Positions 1 through 10,057 are shown, counted from the stretch's first letter. The stretch: 64,000 nucleotides of DNA from Bacillus smithii (GCF_001050115.1 NZ_CP012024.1:2646001-2710000); one strand, 5' to 3'. The notes: generated by a model from the letters alone, not told the origin. Program-made: numbers and translations.

Positions 1-678
1 GGCAAAGAAACATTTAAGGAAGACCGCCATATCGTCATTATCGGCTGGAATGAACGATCGCGTGCGTTTATTCATCATTGGTCTCTCTTAAAAAATTCCA
101 AGTCCATCTTGTTGATCGATGAGTCTTTGCACCAAAATCCATTTTCAGATGGCAGAGTGCACTTTATTAAAGGAGTTCCTTATCAAGACGACACCTTGCA
201 AAAAGGAAATGTAAAGCAAGCCGATCTCGTTTTGATTACAGCAGATCAGGATAAAAACGAACGTCAAGCGGATATGGCCACCATCTTAACGATTATCGCT
301 GTAAAAGGAATGAATCCAAACGTCTATTGTTTAGCAGAAATTTTAACGGCAGAACAAGTAGAAAATGCTAAAAGAGCCGGTGCAGATGAATTGATTCATA
401 CGAATCAGCTTGCAAGTTTCGCTATGTTGAACAGCTTGCTTTGCCACGGAATGTCTGACGCCGTAATGGATCTATTAGATCATGTGAATGGCAGTCATTT
501 CAAAACGATCGTAATGGAAGACGAGTGGGATGGGTTGACCTTTCGACAGTTAAGCAATGTGCTCATCCAAAAACGAATGCTTCTGCTCGGAGTGAAGCGA
601 GAAGAAGACGTAATCATCAACCCTCCACCTGAATTAACAATGAAAAAAAGTTTTCAGCTGATCATTATATCCGATTAG
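1..678 (+). CDS. yugO: Potassium channel protein YugO, C-terminal part (5' cut by window edge)
   Basis: The reading frame is open from base 1, so the start lies outside the window; about 225 C-terminal residues are visible. They form an RCK/TrkA-N nucleotide-binding domain: a beta strand and turn HIVIIGWNERS stands where the Rossmann glycine-rich turn is expected, followed by LLIDES (end of strand 2), DLVLITAD and a second half with repeated alpha/beta pattern. RCK domains gate K+ flux across the membrane in response to a nucleotide or ion ligand. The neighbour yugN converges on it, with the two stop codons overlapping by 4 bp, exactly the yugO-yugN arrangement of B. subtilis. The pore helices are not visible, so the channel assignment rests on the RCK domain plus synteny. 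Confidence 0.85.
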   Translation, partial: GKETFKEDRHIVIIGWNERSRAFIHHWSLLKNSKSILLIDESLHQNPFSDGRVHFIKGVPYQDDTLQKGNVKQADLVLITADQDKNERQADMATILTIIAVKGMNPNVYCLAEILTAEQVENAKRAGADELIHTNQLASFAMLNSLLCHGMSDAVMDLLDHVNGSHFKTIVMEDEWDGLTFRQLSNVLIQKRMLLLGVKREEDVIINPPPELTMKKSFQLIIISD

Positions 679-1079
679 TCTATCAACAAAGACTCGATGT
701 CACGCACAAGCTGTTTTCCAAACTGGATATATTCTTCCGGAAATTCAGCATCTTTCTCTTGCGGTTCCGAAAATTGATTAAAAGAGGCGGCCAAATTTCC
801 GGAGGAAGCATAATCGTCCAAGCCGCGCTGATATACATGATTCATTAAAAACGGCCTCCCTAGTTTCACAGTTACACCTGCTGAATCCAATTGGCCGTCT
901 ACAGCCGTAAATGGGATGCGTAAAAATTGATAACCTTCATCATCGCTGATTTTATAATCGAACGATCCATGATCATAATCCCAATTCCCGCCAATTTGAA
1001 ACCCTTTTGGTTTTAATGATTGTTCCAGATTATATAAAGAATAATGCCGCCCCTCTATTTTCGAAGGTATTTGAATCAT
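675..1079 (-). CDS. yugN: YugN-like family protein
   Basis: A 134-residue soluble acidic protein with no signal peptide or membrane segment. It matches what I know of the YugN-like family: an N-terminal MIQIPSKIEG, a central GGNWDYDHGSFDYKI stretch and a conserved RGLDDYASSG motif. Function is unknown. It converges with yugO (4 bp overlap) and stands alone, preceded by a good purine-rich ribosome site (AAAGAAAGGAGGG, 6-7 bases before ATG). Synteny with yugO and pgi supports the name. Confidence 0.85.
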   Translation of the reverse strand: MIQIPSKIEGRHYSLYNLEQSLKPKGFQIGGNWDYDHGSFDYKISDDEGYQFLRIPFTAVDGQLDSAGVTVKLGRPFLMNHVYQRGLDDYASSGNLAASFNQFSEPQEKDAEFPEEYIQFGKQLVRDIESLLID

Positions 1080-1649
1080 TGCAATTCCCTCCTTTCTTTT
1101 TAGTATTTACAGCTTATCTTAAAGAATCCGTCATTTTGTTTTTAACACTATGCTTCTTCATTATGTATGGTTTTGTTTCTTTTTAGCTTGCCAGTTGCGG
1201 CAGTGTTTCATGTTTTTGGAATAAAATAAGCGGCTTTATGATCTTTATTCTTACACAGTCTTGGAGTTTTGATCTCGATGGAAAGTTTGTGAGTGGTCCA
1301 ATTTTCGCACAACATGCCACTTATAACTTGAAGCATCTTTAGTTTTCAATTTAGGAGATCAAGAAAGAGGAGAATCAATCATAGCTGCAGGGAAAACCAA
1401 GCAGCATGAAGAACGAGATATCATTCATCACTTGGATTGCCCTGAAGCTGGTCAAAGTAAAAGAAGGTCTAAGTTCAGACTTTTGAATTTGGGGAAGAGA
1501 CAAGGTTTTCAGCTACTGTAAAAGTATTACCCATAATCGACAAATCAGCAGTTCCATGACTTTGGAAGAAGCTGATGATGAATATGCTTTTTGGAGACTG
1601 CACAAACAAAAAACGAATGTTTGCGCCATCTACATCTTTTGGTATGAAA
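1080..1649. other. Intergenic stretch, no supported gene
   Basis: About 570 bp between yugN and an MFS gene. Short plus-strand frames exist around 1381-1521 and 1575-1787 but none has a ribosome site plus recognisable protein, and the second runs into the 3' end of the MFS gene. I see no tRNA, clear repeat or strong terminator. It may be a decayed gene, but I cannot name it. Confidence 0.4.
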
Positions 1650-2840
1650 CTAGCTGTTTTTCATTTTGGTAACAGGAACTTCCAGACTTTTGTTTCGCAA
1701 TATCAATACCATGTTTACCAACAGAAACGCCATAGTGACATAAAATATAAGCTTTATGTTATAAGCCGCAGCAATCGAACTTCCTAACAAAGGCCCCAGC
1801 AAATTTCCAAGAAACCGTGCGGAAGAATTGATTCCAAACGCCGTTCCTTGGAGATTGGCGGGGGCTAATTTCTTGACCAAAACGTTTAACGAAGGGATCA
1901 TTCCTCCGGTAAACAGTCCTAGAAAAAAGCGTCCAATAAGCAAAAGAGTGATATTTTTAGCTAACACTTGCGGCAAGAAAGCCAAGGCAGACATCGTGAG
2001 GGATATGATTAAAATTTTTCGCTGCCCAATTTTATCTCCTATTCTCCCTAAAATAGGAGAGCCAATCAGATTGGCGATGCCAGTAACTGCACTGACAAGT
2101 CCGACTATAAAGGCCAAATGTCTTCCGTGATATAGTGTTTTTGTGTATAGTGTGATGATGGGCTGAATGCTCATCATGGCCAATTGTGTAATTGTGGCCG
2201 CAATAAAGACAGGGAGAAGCGGTTTTAACGATTTCCAATTCTTTTTTTGTTTTGATGCCTTTTCTTTCTTAACCGTTGCTGTCTCTTTTATAAAGATCAT
2301 GACCACCAGCCCGGCTAATAAAATAAGGCTTCCTGTGAGAAAAAATACTCCTTCAAATCCAACCAGCTCAGACAATATTCCGCCAATCAGCGGGCCGATC
2401 AGCGTACCGACAATTTGACCCGTTTGCAACGTTCCAAGCGCCTTTCCCGAGTCTTTGTCCGGCGTCACAGAAGCCTGCAATGAAATGGACATCGAAATAA
2501 AACCGGAAAATAAACCATTGATTAGTCGCAGACCAAGCAATTGCCAAGGACTTGTCACAATCCCCATTAAAATGGTCACAATCCCCATCCCGACGGAAGA
2601 ACGTAGCAGCATCACTTTCCGTCCATATTTATCGGCCAAAGAACCCCATAATGGTTGAAATAAAAAAGAAGTGATAAATTGAGCTGAGAAAATCCATCCT
2701 GTCCAATGTTCCACATTTTGAATATGATGAACTCCCAGCTTTTCAATATATAACGGTAAAAACGGTATGATAAGACTCATTCCGGCGGCTTGTAAAAAAT
2801 TAGCCGGCCATAAAACCCATAAAGTACGTTTCCAATACAT
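1650..2840 (-). CDS. MFS drug:H+ antiporter-type efflux transporter
   Basis: A 396-residue membrane protein with about 12 hydrophobic segments in two halves split by a charged loop (KKEKASKQKK, around residue 200). Signature elements of the major facilitator superfamily are present: GSLADKYGRK in the loop between helices 2 and 3 and the equivalent GRIGDKIGQRK in the second half. Helix 5 contains GPLIGG, a glycine/proline pattern like motif C of antiporters, which suggests export of drugs or metabolites (DHA1-like). The chosen ATG has AGGTG 6 bases upstream; a GTG nine bases earlier is the alternative. Substrate unknown. A decayed homologous stretch occurs at 53850-54062. Confidence 0.8.
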   Translation of the reverse strand: MYWKRTLWVLWPANFLQAAGMSLIIPFLPLYIEKLGVHHIQNVEHWTGWIFSAQFITSFLFQPLWGSLADKYGRKVMLLRSSVGMGIVTILMGIVTSPWQLLGLRLINGLFSGFISMSISLQASVTPDKDSGKALGTLQTGQIVGTLIGPLIGGILSELVGFEGVFFLTGSLILLAGLVVMIFIKETATVKKEKASKQKKNWKSLKPLLPVFIAATITQLAMMSIQPIITLYTKTLYHGRHLAFIVGLVSAVTGIANLIGSPILGRIGDKIGQRKILIISLTMSALAFLPQVLAKNITLLLIGRFFLGLFTGGMIPSLNVLVKKLAPANLQGTAFGINSSARFLGNLLGPLLGSSIAAAYNIKLIFYVTMAFLLVNMVLILRNKSLEVPVTKMKNS

Positions 2841-3122
2841 GAATATCACCTACCCGTTCAGAATAATAAACTACTTGTTTTTAAGAATCCACTAAACAGG
2901 TAGTCTCCAATTTACTTTATCTAAAAAAGTATAGATTTTTAGTAGATGAGTTTCCTTCTATCATGCTATGCAAAGACAAAATAAAACATTTCATTGCAAG
3001 GGTTTGCTATTCGTTATTCATTTCATACCCAATATAAAGTATTTTGAAACTCGGCAGTCTGGAATGCTGTAATTGTTTTGTACGACAAGCTGTTATCCAT
3101 TTTTTTCCTTATGATAAAGTTA

Positions 3123-3141
3123 GGGGAGAGACTCACTCCCC
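3123..3141 (-). terminator. Possible terminator of the GT39 gene
   Basis: GGGGAG and CTCCCC form a short GC-rich hairpin just after the stop at 3148. The following U-rich tract on the minus strand is weak, so this is a moderate call. Confidence 0.4.
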
Positions 3142-3147
3142 CCTCTT

Positions 3148-5247
3148 TTATCCTTTATACACGTAAAGTTTCATATTTTGATCTCGGCGAAAATGTTGAT
3201 TGTTGTCAGAGTTCTTTGCCGATTCCCACTCACTGCTTGGAACTTCTTTGCAATTCTTTTCAATCCACTCGTTGATTTTCTGATCGCGTCCCATTCCCAT
3301 GCCTGAAGAAATCAGGAAATATTTCACTTCACCCGCTTTTGCCATCTTTTCAAGCTTCTGAGGCGTCAAAACAGGATCACTTCCTAAAAATCCTCCCATC
3401 GCCATCACAGCATAATTGGTTTTCAACATGAATGGAGCGGCGGTTGTCGCACTATCAACAGCTAACATAAATTTTTCCCCATGATAGTGTTTTTCTAAAT
3501 AATTCAGGAGTTTTGTATTCACTTCTTCTTCCATCATTCCGCCTCTTTGTCTAAAATCTGTTTGGCCACTCGGCCTTCCGACACTTTGTCCGGTATGGAA
3601 CATCCCGGCTGGTGCTTCACCCGGTTGTGCAGAGTTCCTTTTTTCATCCATCATCGGGCCAAATGATTGACTCGTAGGTCCTGCAACTGGAATTGTGCTG
3701 TTTCCCCCATGTAAAACGGTCGTAAGTCCCCAATAAAACGGAAGGATCAGCACGGCAAGCATTCCCGCAACAGACAGGAAGTAAGCAGCTTTTTCTCGAT
3801 TTTGCATGATCGTCAAGAACACGAATAAAATAACTCCAACTATCGCAGTAAAAGCCATCCATGTTTCCGATACAGCTTCTCTATTTTGGAATAAGATCAA
3901 TGTTTCAAAGAAAGCGGTAGCTAGAATAGCCGCAGGCAAAAGCCAACTTGGCCATCCTTGCTTCTTCTTGTAGAAATCCCATAAAATTATCCAGCCCATT
4001 CCGACTAACCCCGCAATGGCAGGACCCATCATACTTAAATAATACTGATGGAAAAATCCCGCGATGCTGAAAAAGATCATCATCGGTATAAGCCATGCCA
4101 GCCAAAAGATCGCAAATTTATGCTGCATCGTAAATTCTCTCGTTTTCCGATACGATACAATTAATCCAATAACCGAAAAGAGGACGAATGGCAACAGCCA
4201 ACTAATTTGACCGGCTAATTCTTTCGAGAAGAGTCGGGTTACACCGGGATTTCCGGTTCCAAACATTCCCCTTCCCATTCCTCCATTCCCCATCAAGTGT
4301 TTACCGCCATCTTGGCCAAAGGAGGGAGGAAATTCTCCATTTCCCGGTGTTCTATTCCCATAGGGCATTCCTTGTGGAGAACTCCCGTTTCCGTTTTCAA
4401 ACTGCTTTTGATTTTGCTCCATGTTCGGCATTCCTTTGAAAGCTCTGCCATTTCCATGGTCCATTCCTGTTAAACGTGAGATCCCATTATAGCCTAAAGC
4501 CAGTTCAAGTACAGAGTTTGTCTGGCTGCTTCCGATGTAAGGGCGCTTATCTTTCGGCACCATGTCCACAATCGTCGCCCATGAAAGGGATACGACAAGG
4601 AGCACAACGGTTGCCGCAATCAACTGTACCATTCGTTTCGTCCATTTTGATTTCGCCGCGATAAAATAAAAAAGATAAAACGCCGGTAATACCATATAAG
4701 CTTGCAGCATTTTAATGTTAAAACCAATTCCGACGAGAAAAAAACTCAATAATAACCAGCGAATTTTTTGTTTTTCCACTGCTTTCATTAAAGACCATGT
4801 GGCCACTAAGAGCGTCATAATGAGAATACTGTCTACATTATTTGTACGTACAACGGCTACAAAGATGGGTGTGCATGCCAATACTAAGCTGGACAGTAAA
4901 GCTGCTTTTCGTCCAAATTGAGGTTTGATAATGACATACATGAGCCATACGGATATTACCCCTGCAAGTGCTTCCGGCAACAGAACACTAAAGTCGCTTA
5001 ATCCAAAGAGATACGCACTAAGCGCTTGGATCCACAACGCAACGGGAGGCTTATCCACGGTAATAAATCCCGCAGGATCGAAGGATGCATAGAAAAACGT
5101 ATGGAAGCTTGTCAACATACTTTTAACAGCCACCGTATAATATGTATTGGATCCGGCATCCTTTAACCGATAAAAATTAAGAAAAATCGAGAGAAGGAGA
5201 ATTCCTAACAATAAAAAATCGATTCTTCCTTTTAATTTCATTCTCAT
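3148..5247 (-). CDS. Membrane glycosyltransferase, GT39/ArnT-like (YkcB-type)
   Basis: A 699-residue polytopic protein. The N-terminal two thirds carries about 11-12 transmembrane helices, and the first extracytoplasmic loop has the family pattern DAGSNTYYTVAVKSML with FITVDKPPVALWIQ, as in dolichyl-phosphate-mannose-type (GT39, PMT_2) transferases that use polyprenyl-phosphate sugars outside the membrane. A long Gly/Met/Asn-rich insertion (about residues 255-325) interrupts the middle, and the soluble C-terminal domain (from about 590) ends KLYVYKG. It resembles the YkcB family of Bacilli. The start used is the ATG preceded by AAAAAAGGAGCG (spacing about 12); an in-frame ATG lies 45 bases upstream without a ribosome site. 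The acceptor is unknown; wall polymers or a surface protein are possible. Confidence 0.8.
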   Translation of the reverse strand: MRMKLKGRIDFLLLGILLLSIFLNFYRLKDAGSNTYYTVAVKSMLTSFHTFFYASFDPAGFITVDKPPVALWIQALSAYLFGLSDFSVLLPEALAGVISVWLMYVIIKPQFGRKAALLSSLVLACTPIFVAVVRTNNVDSILIMTLLVATWSLMKAVEKQKIRWLLLSFFLVGIGFNIKMLQAYMVLPAFYLFYFIAAKSKWTKRMVQLIAATVVLLVVSLSWATIVDMVPKDKRPYIGSSQTNSVLELALGYNGISRLTGMDHGNGRAFKGMPNMEQNQKQFENGNGSSPQGMPYGNRTPGNGEFPPSFGQDGGKHLMGNGGMGRGMFGTGNPGVTRLFSKELAGQISWLLPFVLFSVIGLIVSYRKTREFTMQHKFAIFWLAWLIPMMIFFSIAGFFHQYYLSMMGPAIAGLVGMGWIILWDFYKKKQGWPSWLLPAAILATAFFETLILFQNREAVSETWMAFTAIVGVILFVFLTIMQNREKAAYFLSVAGMLAVLILPFYWGLTTVLHGGNSTIPVAGPTSQSFGPMMDEKRNSAQPGEAPAGMFHTGQSVGRPSGQTDFRQRGGMMEEEVNTKLLNYLEKHYHGEKFMLAVDSATTAAPFMLKTNYAVMAMGGFLGSDPVLTPQKLEKMAKAGEVKYFLISSGMGMGRDQKINEWIEKNCKEVPSSEWESAKNSDNNQHFRRDQNMKLYVYKG

Positions 5248-5580
5248 AATTATTATTCGCTCCTTTTTTAAAGTAGAGAATCCCGCTCTCAAATAATAAA
5301 ATTCTTACAATGAATACATTTTCGGAGAATCTTTATAAAGCCCGCTTATGCCCCAGTTCGACCCTTATTTGAAACCGTGTTGATCATATAAAATTTTCCT
5401 TAATTTTTTCTTAACGAATGTTTGATGAAACGAAGGAGGAGAAAATAAAAAAAGCTTTTGTTGTTTGTGAAGGCAAGAAATTGGAGGAAAAATCAAGAAA
5501 GCAATAAACGGAATTTTCATTTTCGAATTTCTTGACAAAAGTTTGATAAGATATATCCCGATAGAAAGCGGCAATAAAAA

Positions 5581-5616
5581 AGCTCCTTGACTTAGGTTTA
5601 TCCTAAGAAGGAGCTA
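5581..5616 (-). terminator. Rho-independent terminator, minus strand
   Basis: AGCTCCTT...AAGGAGCT with an inner CTTAGG/CCTAAG makes a long stem with a short loop; on the minus strand it is followed by TTTTTT. It lies just downstream of the broken small gene at 5654-5912 and probably ended its transcript. Confidence 0.75.
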
Positions 5617-5653
5617 CATTAGCAAACTGACACTGAAATGTGACCGCCGTTTT

Positions 5654-5912
5654 TTATGATAGAAAGCACTTCGTTTTAGATATAAAAGAAAATGATTGCG
5701 TCAGAAAGACATATACTTTTCCAATCGAAAGGCCAACTAAAATTCCTGCCCCTACAAGCGTCAATACTTTTAATCCAATTTTGCTGCTAAGATTCTTTTC
5801 TACCACTCCTGCGATTAATCCCGCTGTATAGTCAGCAGAAGGAAAACCAGGTTGTTAAAGGTCCGGTCCAGCCACCGAAGAAAAAACCGACAATATCGCC
5901 AATGGCAGACAT
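5654..5912 (-). pseudogene. Frameshifted small membrane protein gene
   Basis: From ATG at 5912 the minus strand reads MSAIGDIVGFFFGGWTGPL and stops after 26 codons. A shift of one frame near 5835-5850 continues as ADYTAGLIAGVVEKN with a hydrophobic segment (LKVLTLVGAGILVGLSIG) and ends at 5654. Joined, the product would be a roughly 85-residue, two-segment membrane protein, followed directly by a good terminator. The family was not recognised. The start has no convincing Shine-Dalgarno sequence, so decay may also affect the 5' end. Confidence 0.45.
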
Positions 5913-5939
5913 GAAACTTTTATAAACAACACTTACTCT

Positions 5940-6060
5940 CTCTCCATTTCAAAGAAAATAAAAAAGCCCTATTTTCGACTTCTCCATGCGTTCGTGTCAA
6001 TTCCTTAAACTCTCCCGCGTTCGTTCCTCACTCAGTCCGATTTACAGTTGACACTTCTCT
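5940..6060. repeat. Spaced inverted repeat GTGTCAA/TTGACAC
   Basis: GTGTCAA at 5994-6000 and TTGACAC at 6048-6054 are inverted, and GCGTTCGT occurs twice (5988-5995, 6018-6025). It is an intergenic stretch of unknown role; no gene was found in it. Confidence 0.3.
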
Positions 6061-6263
6061 ATATAAAAGACCCTTATTTTATATCTCATTTAAGCTTAGA
6101 AATTGATTGTTCATTCTCCAGTATTGCTGATTAATACTTTTTCTGGTTGAATAAAAGTAATAATCTACCGAATGAATTTTAATATACCCTAAAATATTCC
6201 ATCTTCTTAATATTAAAATTTTTTAAAATTTTTAAAAAAATAAAGGGGAGAGAAAAAAATAAT

Positions 6264-6440
6264 ATGAAGACTAAAAAGCAAAATATATTGGATCTAGTTA
6301 TGTATTCTGTATTTTTAATTTTCTTTATTTATTGGTTTATAAAGGATGATATGCCATCCACTTATTTATGGATATTAATTATTGTGTATGCTTCAATAAT
6401 TGCTTATAAACTAAAAACAATTTTCACCTCAAAAAAATAA
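6264..6440 (+). CDS. Small membrane protein, 58 aa
   Basis: Starts at ATG preceded by AAGGGGAGAG (spacing about 10) and ends at TAA. The product begins with a basic cap (MKTKKQN) and has two hydrophobic segments, about residues 9-26 and 34-48, separated by a short acidic loop (KDDMPS), ending in a basic tail TSKK. Topology would be an in-out-in hairpin. Base composition is markedly A+T-rich compared with neighbours. The family is unknown; it may be a recently acquired or fast-evolving small protein. It lies between two decayed gene remnants. Confidence 0.55.
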   Translation: MKTKKQNILDLVMYSVFLIFFIYWFIKDDMPSTYLWILIIVYASIIAYKLKTIFTSKK

Positions 6441-6456
6441 ACTAAAGATGTGTAGC

Positions 6457-6630
6457 TCACAAAGCAGATTCCTTACCTTCTTTTACGAATTGTTCAATGC
6501 GCTTTTTTAATGGCCCATTTGCGATCATTCTTGTTTCAACTTATTCACCAACTTGAACAACAAACAAATCCGGCACGATTTGGGGCACGAAAGCACCCCC
6601 ATCACGGCGGATACGTAAAACACGAAAAAT
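6457..6630 (-). pseudogene. Remnant of an unidentified gene with an internal stop
   Basis: The minus strand reads VLRIRRDGGAFVPQIV... VVQVGE, stop (TAA), VETRMIANGPLKK RIEQFVKEGKESAL, stop. One C to T change (CAA to TAA) would account for the internal stop. No start or ribosome site remains, and the upstream side runs into the pgi terminator. Composition looks coding, but I do not recognise the family. Confidence 0.35.
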
Positions 6631-6635
6631 AAAAA

Positions 6636-6713
6636 AAGAATCGAAAAAAAGATTTTCGGAGTACATGTCAAACTATTTTTGTACTCCGAAAATCTGCTCT
6701 TTTCTCGATTCTT
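6636..6713 (-). terminator. Strong terminator downstream of pgi
   Basis: AGATTTTCGGAGTAC (6650-6664) pairs perfectly with GTACTCCGAAAATCT (6681-6695), and an outer pair AAGAATCGA/TCGATTCTT extends it. On the minus strand a run of seven T follows the inner stem, right after the pgi stop codon. Confidence 0.85.
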
Positions 6714-6725
6714 CGAAAAACGTCG

Positions 6726-8075
6726 TTATTTCAATCGTTTTTCAAGTTCCGCTTTCTTCTCTTCATAGCCTGGTTTGCCGAGAAGGGCAAACATGTTGAC
6801 TTTATAAGCTTCCACTCCCGGTTGGTCAAACGGATTGACTCCGAGCAGGTAGCCGCTCATGGCACAGGCTTTTTCAAAGAAGTACACTAAATATCCGAAC
6901 GTATACTCATCCATTTTTGGAATGCGAACGATTAAATTCGGAACACCGCCGTCTGTGTGAGCGAGCATCGTGCCTTCAAACGCTTTATTGTTCACAAAAT
7001 CAACCGTTTTGCCGGCAAGATAGTTCAAGCCGTCAAGATCGTTTTCTTCCGCTTCGATGGTCACTTCATGGCGCGGATTTTCGACTTTAATGACCGTTTC
7101 AAAAAGATCACGGCGTCCTTCTTGAATATATTGCCCTAATGAATGAAGATCAGTGGAAAAGTTTGCAGAAGAAGGATAAATGCCTTTTTGGTCTTTTCCT
7201 TCGCTTTCTCCGAATAATTGTTTCCACCATTCCGCAAAGTATTGCAGTCCCGGTTCATAATTGATGAGCAATTCGGTCGTTTTTCCTTTATTGTATAAAA
7301 TATTTCTCACTGCTGCATATTGGTAAGCCAAATTGTTTTTCAACTCGGAATGGCCGAAATCTTCACGAGCTTGAGCAGCACCTTTCATCATCGCTTCAAT
7401 ATCCGCTCCGCTTACCGCAATCGGCAAAAGTCCTACTGCCGTCAATACAGAATAGCGGCCGCCGACATCGTCCGGAATCACAAAGGTCTCGTACCCTTCT
7501 TCATCGGCCACTGTTTTCAACGCGCCTTTTGCTTTATCGGTAGTAGCATAAATTCTTTTGCGCGCTTCTTCTTTTCCGTATTTTTCCTCCAACAACTTAC
7601 GGAAAATTCGGAAGGCAATGGCAGGCTCAGTCGTCGTTCCCGATTTAGAAATCACATTAATGGAGAAATCCTTGCCTTCGAGAAAATCCATGACATCCTT
7701 CATATAAGTGGAGCTAATATTGTTGCCGGTAAAAATAATTTGCGGCGTTTTTCTTTTTTCGCTTGGAAGAGCGTTATAAAAACTGTGATTGAGCATTTCA
7801 ATGGCAGCTCTTGCGCCTAAATAAGAACCGCCGATTCCAATCACAAGCAGCACATCGGAATCTTGTTGTATCTTTGCCGCCGCTTTTTGGATGCGAGCAA
7901 ACTCTTCTTTGTCATAGTCAACAGGCAGGTCGATCCATCCAGTAAAATCACTGCCTTGTCCCGTTTTCTCATGAAGAGCATGGTGAAATACTTTTACAGC
8001 GTCTTGCAAATAGCGAATTTCATGTTCTCCAAAAAAAGTTAAGGCTTTTGAGTAATCGAATTGAATATGTGTCAT
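6726..8075 (-). CDS. pgi: Glucose-6-phosphate isomerase
   Basis: A 449-residue protein, the normal length for the Firmicute type. It interconverts glucose 6-phosphate and fructose 6-phosphate in cytosolic glycolysis. Visible signatures are [15 protein letters not shown] near residue 75, the phosphate-binding [11 protein letters not shown] near 145, [16 protein letters not shown] around 205, and [15 protein letters not shown] around 290, which corresponds to the catalytic glutamate/lysine region. It is a single-gene unit: a strong terminator follows, and about 210 bp without a gene separate it from the alcohol dehydrogenase. A ribosome site GGAGG lies before the ATG. Confidence 0.97.
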   Translation of the reverse strand: MTHIQFDYSKALTFFGEHEIRYLQDAVKVFHHALHEKTGQGSDFTGWIDLPVDYDKEEFARIQKAAAKIQQDSDVLLVIGIGGSYLGARAAIEMLNHSFYNALPSEKRKTPQIIFTGNNISSTYMKDVMDFLEGKDFSINVISKSGTTTEPAIAFRIFRKLLEEKYGKEEARKRIYATTDKAKGALKTVADEEGYETFVIPDDVGGRYSVLTAVGLLPIAVSGADIEAMMKGAAQAREDFGHSELKNNLAYQYAAVRNILYNKGKTTELLINYEPGLQYFAEWWKQLFGESEGKDQKGIYPSSANFSTDLHSLGQYIQEGRRDLFETVIKVENPRHEVTIEAEENDLDGLNYLAGKTVDFVNNKAFEGTMLAHTDGGVPNLIVRIPKMDEYTFGYLVYFFEKACAMSGYLLGVNPFDQPGVEAYKVNMFALLGKPGYEEKKAELEKRLK

Positions 8076-8238
8076 ATTGCAGCCTCCGTAGGAAATATTT
8101 TCAACTTAACTTTATCGAATGAAAAAAAAATAATCAAGCTGTAGCCTTAAGAAGGAAACGATTACAAATTTGACATTATTTCAAACTCCTATAATCAGTT
8201 ATTATATGGTTCAATATCCATTTTTTATAATGAAATCA

Positions 8239-8265
8239 GCAGGGGCTGTTCTATACAGCCCCTGC
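8239..8265 (-). terminator. GC-rich hairpin downstream of the alcohol dehydrogenase
   Basis: GCAGGGGCTGT and ACAGCCCCTGC form a perfect 11-bp stem with a 5-base loop, 23 bases beyond the stop. The U tract on the minus strand is interrupted, so efficiency is uncertain. Confidence 0.6.
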
Positions 8266-8287
8266 CAAAAAAGATTTTAAATGCCCT

Positions 8288-9451
8288 TTATAAAGAAGCT
8301 TTTAAAATCGAAAGCACATCGTCGCGATTGAGAGCATGGAAATTGCCAAATTCCCCACGGAACATGGCCTTATCTGCAATCTCTTCCAAGCGTGAATCGT
8401 CAATGTCGTAATCAGCCAAACGAGATGGAGCGCCAAGCGAACTCCAAAATTCCCGCAGTTTTTGGATTCCTTCTAATCCTGCTTCTTCCGGCGTTTTTCC
8501 TGTTGGATCCACGTCGAAGACACGGACCGCTAATTGTTGAAAACGTTCCGGACGAACATGCAAGTTATGTTTCATCCAGTTTGGGAAAAGAATCGCCAGC
8601 CCACCGGCATGTGGAATATCATATACGGCGGAAACTGCATGTTCAATATTATGAGTAGCCCAATCGCCGCGGTAGCCCATTTGCAGCATGCCGTTTAAAG
8701 CGATCGTTCCGGCAAACATAATCGTTTCGCGCAGCTGGTAATTTTCCAAATCTTCGATAAGCTTAGGAGCTGTTTCTATTATGGTTTTTAAAGCCCCTTC
8801 ACACATCCGGTCTTGGAGAGGAGTGTCTTTGGCATCGTGAAAATATTGTTCAAAAATATGAGTCATCATATCGACAATCCCATAAACGGTTTGATCTTTC
8901 GGTACGGTAAACGTATGGGTCGGGTCGCAAATAGAGAATTTCGGAAATACGAGCGGGCTTTTCCAGCTCACTTTTTCTTTCGTTTCCCAATTGGTGATGA
9001 CGGATCCTGCGTTCATTTCTGATCCAGTCGCTGCATGAGTCAACACCGTTCCAAAAGGCAATGCCGACTCGACTTCCACTTTTTTCATGACAATATCCCA
9101 TGGATCTCCATCAAACTTTGCTGCTTCCGCAATGGCTTTCGTGCAGTCAATAACGCTTCCGCCGCCAACCGCTAATATAAAATCAATTCCTTCTCTTTTG
9201 CATATATCTGCTCCTTTTCTAACGGTTGAAATCCGCGGATTCGGCTCCACCCCGGAAAGCTCATGCACTTGGACATCGATTTCTTTCAACAAAGAAAGCA
9301 CGCGGTCATAAAGTCCGTTTCTTTTAATGCTTCCTCCCCCGTAAACAAGAAGCACATTTTTTCCGTATTTCGGAACTTCCGTTTTCAGCTCCTCCAGTTG
9401 TCCCTTCCCGAAAATCCACTTCGTCGGATTATAAAAAATAAAATTATCCAT
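8288..9451 (-). CDS. Iron-containing alcohol dehydrogenase (YugJ/YugK, butanol dehydrogenase type)
   Basis: A 387-residue group III metal-dependent dehydrogenase that reduces aldehydes such as butanal with NAD(P)H. The nucleotide-binding region has [19 protein letters not shown] and [17 protein letters not shown]; the metal site shows the typical [11 protein letters not shown] followed by [19 protein letters not shown] with the His ligands. In B. subtilis two paralogues, yugK and yugJ, sit next to pgi; here only one is present, so the exact symbol is left open. It has its own ribosome site and a downstream hairpin. Confidence 0.9.
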   Translation of the reverse strand: MDNFIFYNPTKWIFGKGQLEELKTEVPKYGKNVLLVYGGGSIKRNGLYDRVLSLLKEIDVQVHELSGVEPNPRISTVRKGADICKREGIDFILAVGGGSVIDCTKAIAEAAKFDGDPWDIVMKKVEVESALPFGTVLTHAATGSEMNAGSVITNWETKEKVSWKSPLVFPKFSICDPTHTFTVPKDQTVYGIVDMMTHIFEQYFHDAKDTPLQDRMCEGALKTIIETAPKLIEDLENYQLRETIMFAGTIALNGMLQMGYRGDWATHNIEHAVSAVYDIPHAGGLAILFPNWMKHNLHVRPERFQQLAVRVFDVDPTGKTPEEAGLEGIQKLREFWSSLGAPSRLADYDIDDSRLEEIADKAMFRGEFGNFHALNRDDVLSILKASL

Positions 9452-9636
9452 ACCGCACTCTCCTTTCTATCCTAACTATGTTATTATGTAACATTTTCTA
9501 TATATTTTTCAAAACATCCACCTTTTTAAAGTAGTGGAAGTTTTGAAATGAAAAATTTACCGGATGGCAAAAAGAATAGGACGTCTTCTTCTGCTGCAAA
9601 CTATAATAAAGAATCGTAAAAAAGGAGGTTTGTCTT

Positions 9637-9870
9637 ATGAGTGCTCTTCAAAGAGTGGCGCTTATCTTTACTATATTAGGAGCCATCAATTGGGGATTAA
9701 TTGGCTTTTTTCAGTATGATCTAGTAGCCGCCATTTTCGGTGGACAAGATTCGGCTCTTTCACGAATCATTTACGGCATTATAGGCATCGCCGGATTAAT
9801 CAATCTCGGTCTGTTATTTAAGCCGAACGAATCACTTGAACACGATCCTGAACCCAACACGGCTGATTAA
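9637..9870 (+). CDS. yuzA: YuzA-type DUF378 membrane protein
   Basis: A 77-residue protein with two hydrophobic segments, about 7-29 and 45-62, and the family pattern RVALIFTILGAINWGLIGFF. The tail is acidic (ESLEHDPEPNTAD). Its role is unknown. It is transcribed alone on the plus strand, with AAAGGAGG 9 bases before ATG and a TATAAT-like hexamer at 9602-9607. The position beside yugI and the dehydrogenase matches B. subtilis yuzA. Confidence 0.85.
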   Translation: MSALQRVALIFTILGAINWGLIGFFQYDLVAAIFGGQDSALSRIIYGIIGIAGLINLGLLFKPNESLEHDPEPNTAD

Positions 9871-10057
9871 ACATTTTTGGTCTTGAAGACGAAAGAAATT
9901 TTCGACAAAAGCGAAAGGCATCGCTTGGACAGACATAAAAACAAAAAGGCGGCTGAATCATACGACATTATCATCATTTGAAGCGAACAGCCGCTAACGT
10001 CTCCTGCCAAAGTTATTTCGCTGCTCCTTTCTCAAACTGAATTCCTTTCTCCGCACA

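Noticed and set aside
1575-1787. 70-codon plus-strand frame
   Set aside because: Antisense to the 3' end of the MFS gene and without a start signal.
4255-4480. Gly/Met/Asn-rich tract in the GT39 gene, considered as a repeat or insertion of a mobile element
   Set aside because: The frame stays open and such loops occur in YkcB-type proteins, so it is a normal low-complexity loop.
5365-5574. 69-codon minus-strand frame
   Set aside because: Biased A+T-rich composition and no ribosome site; looks random.
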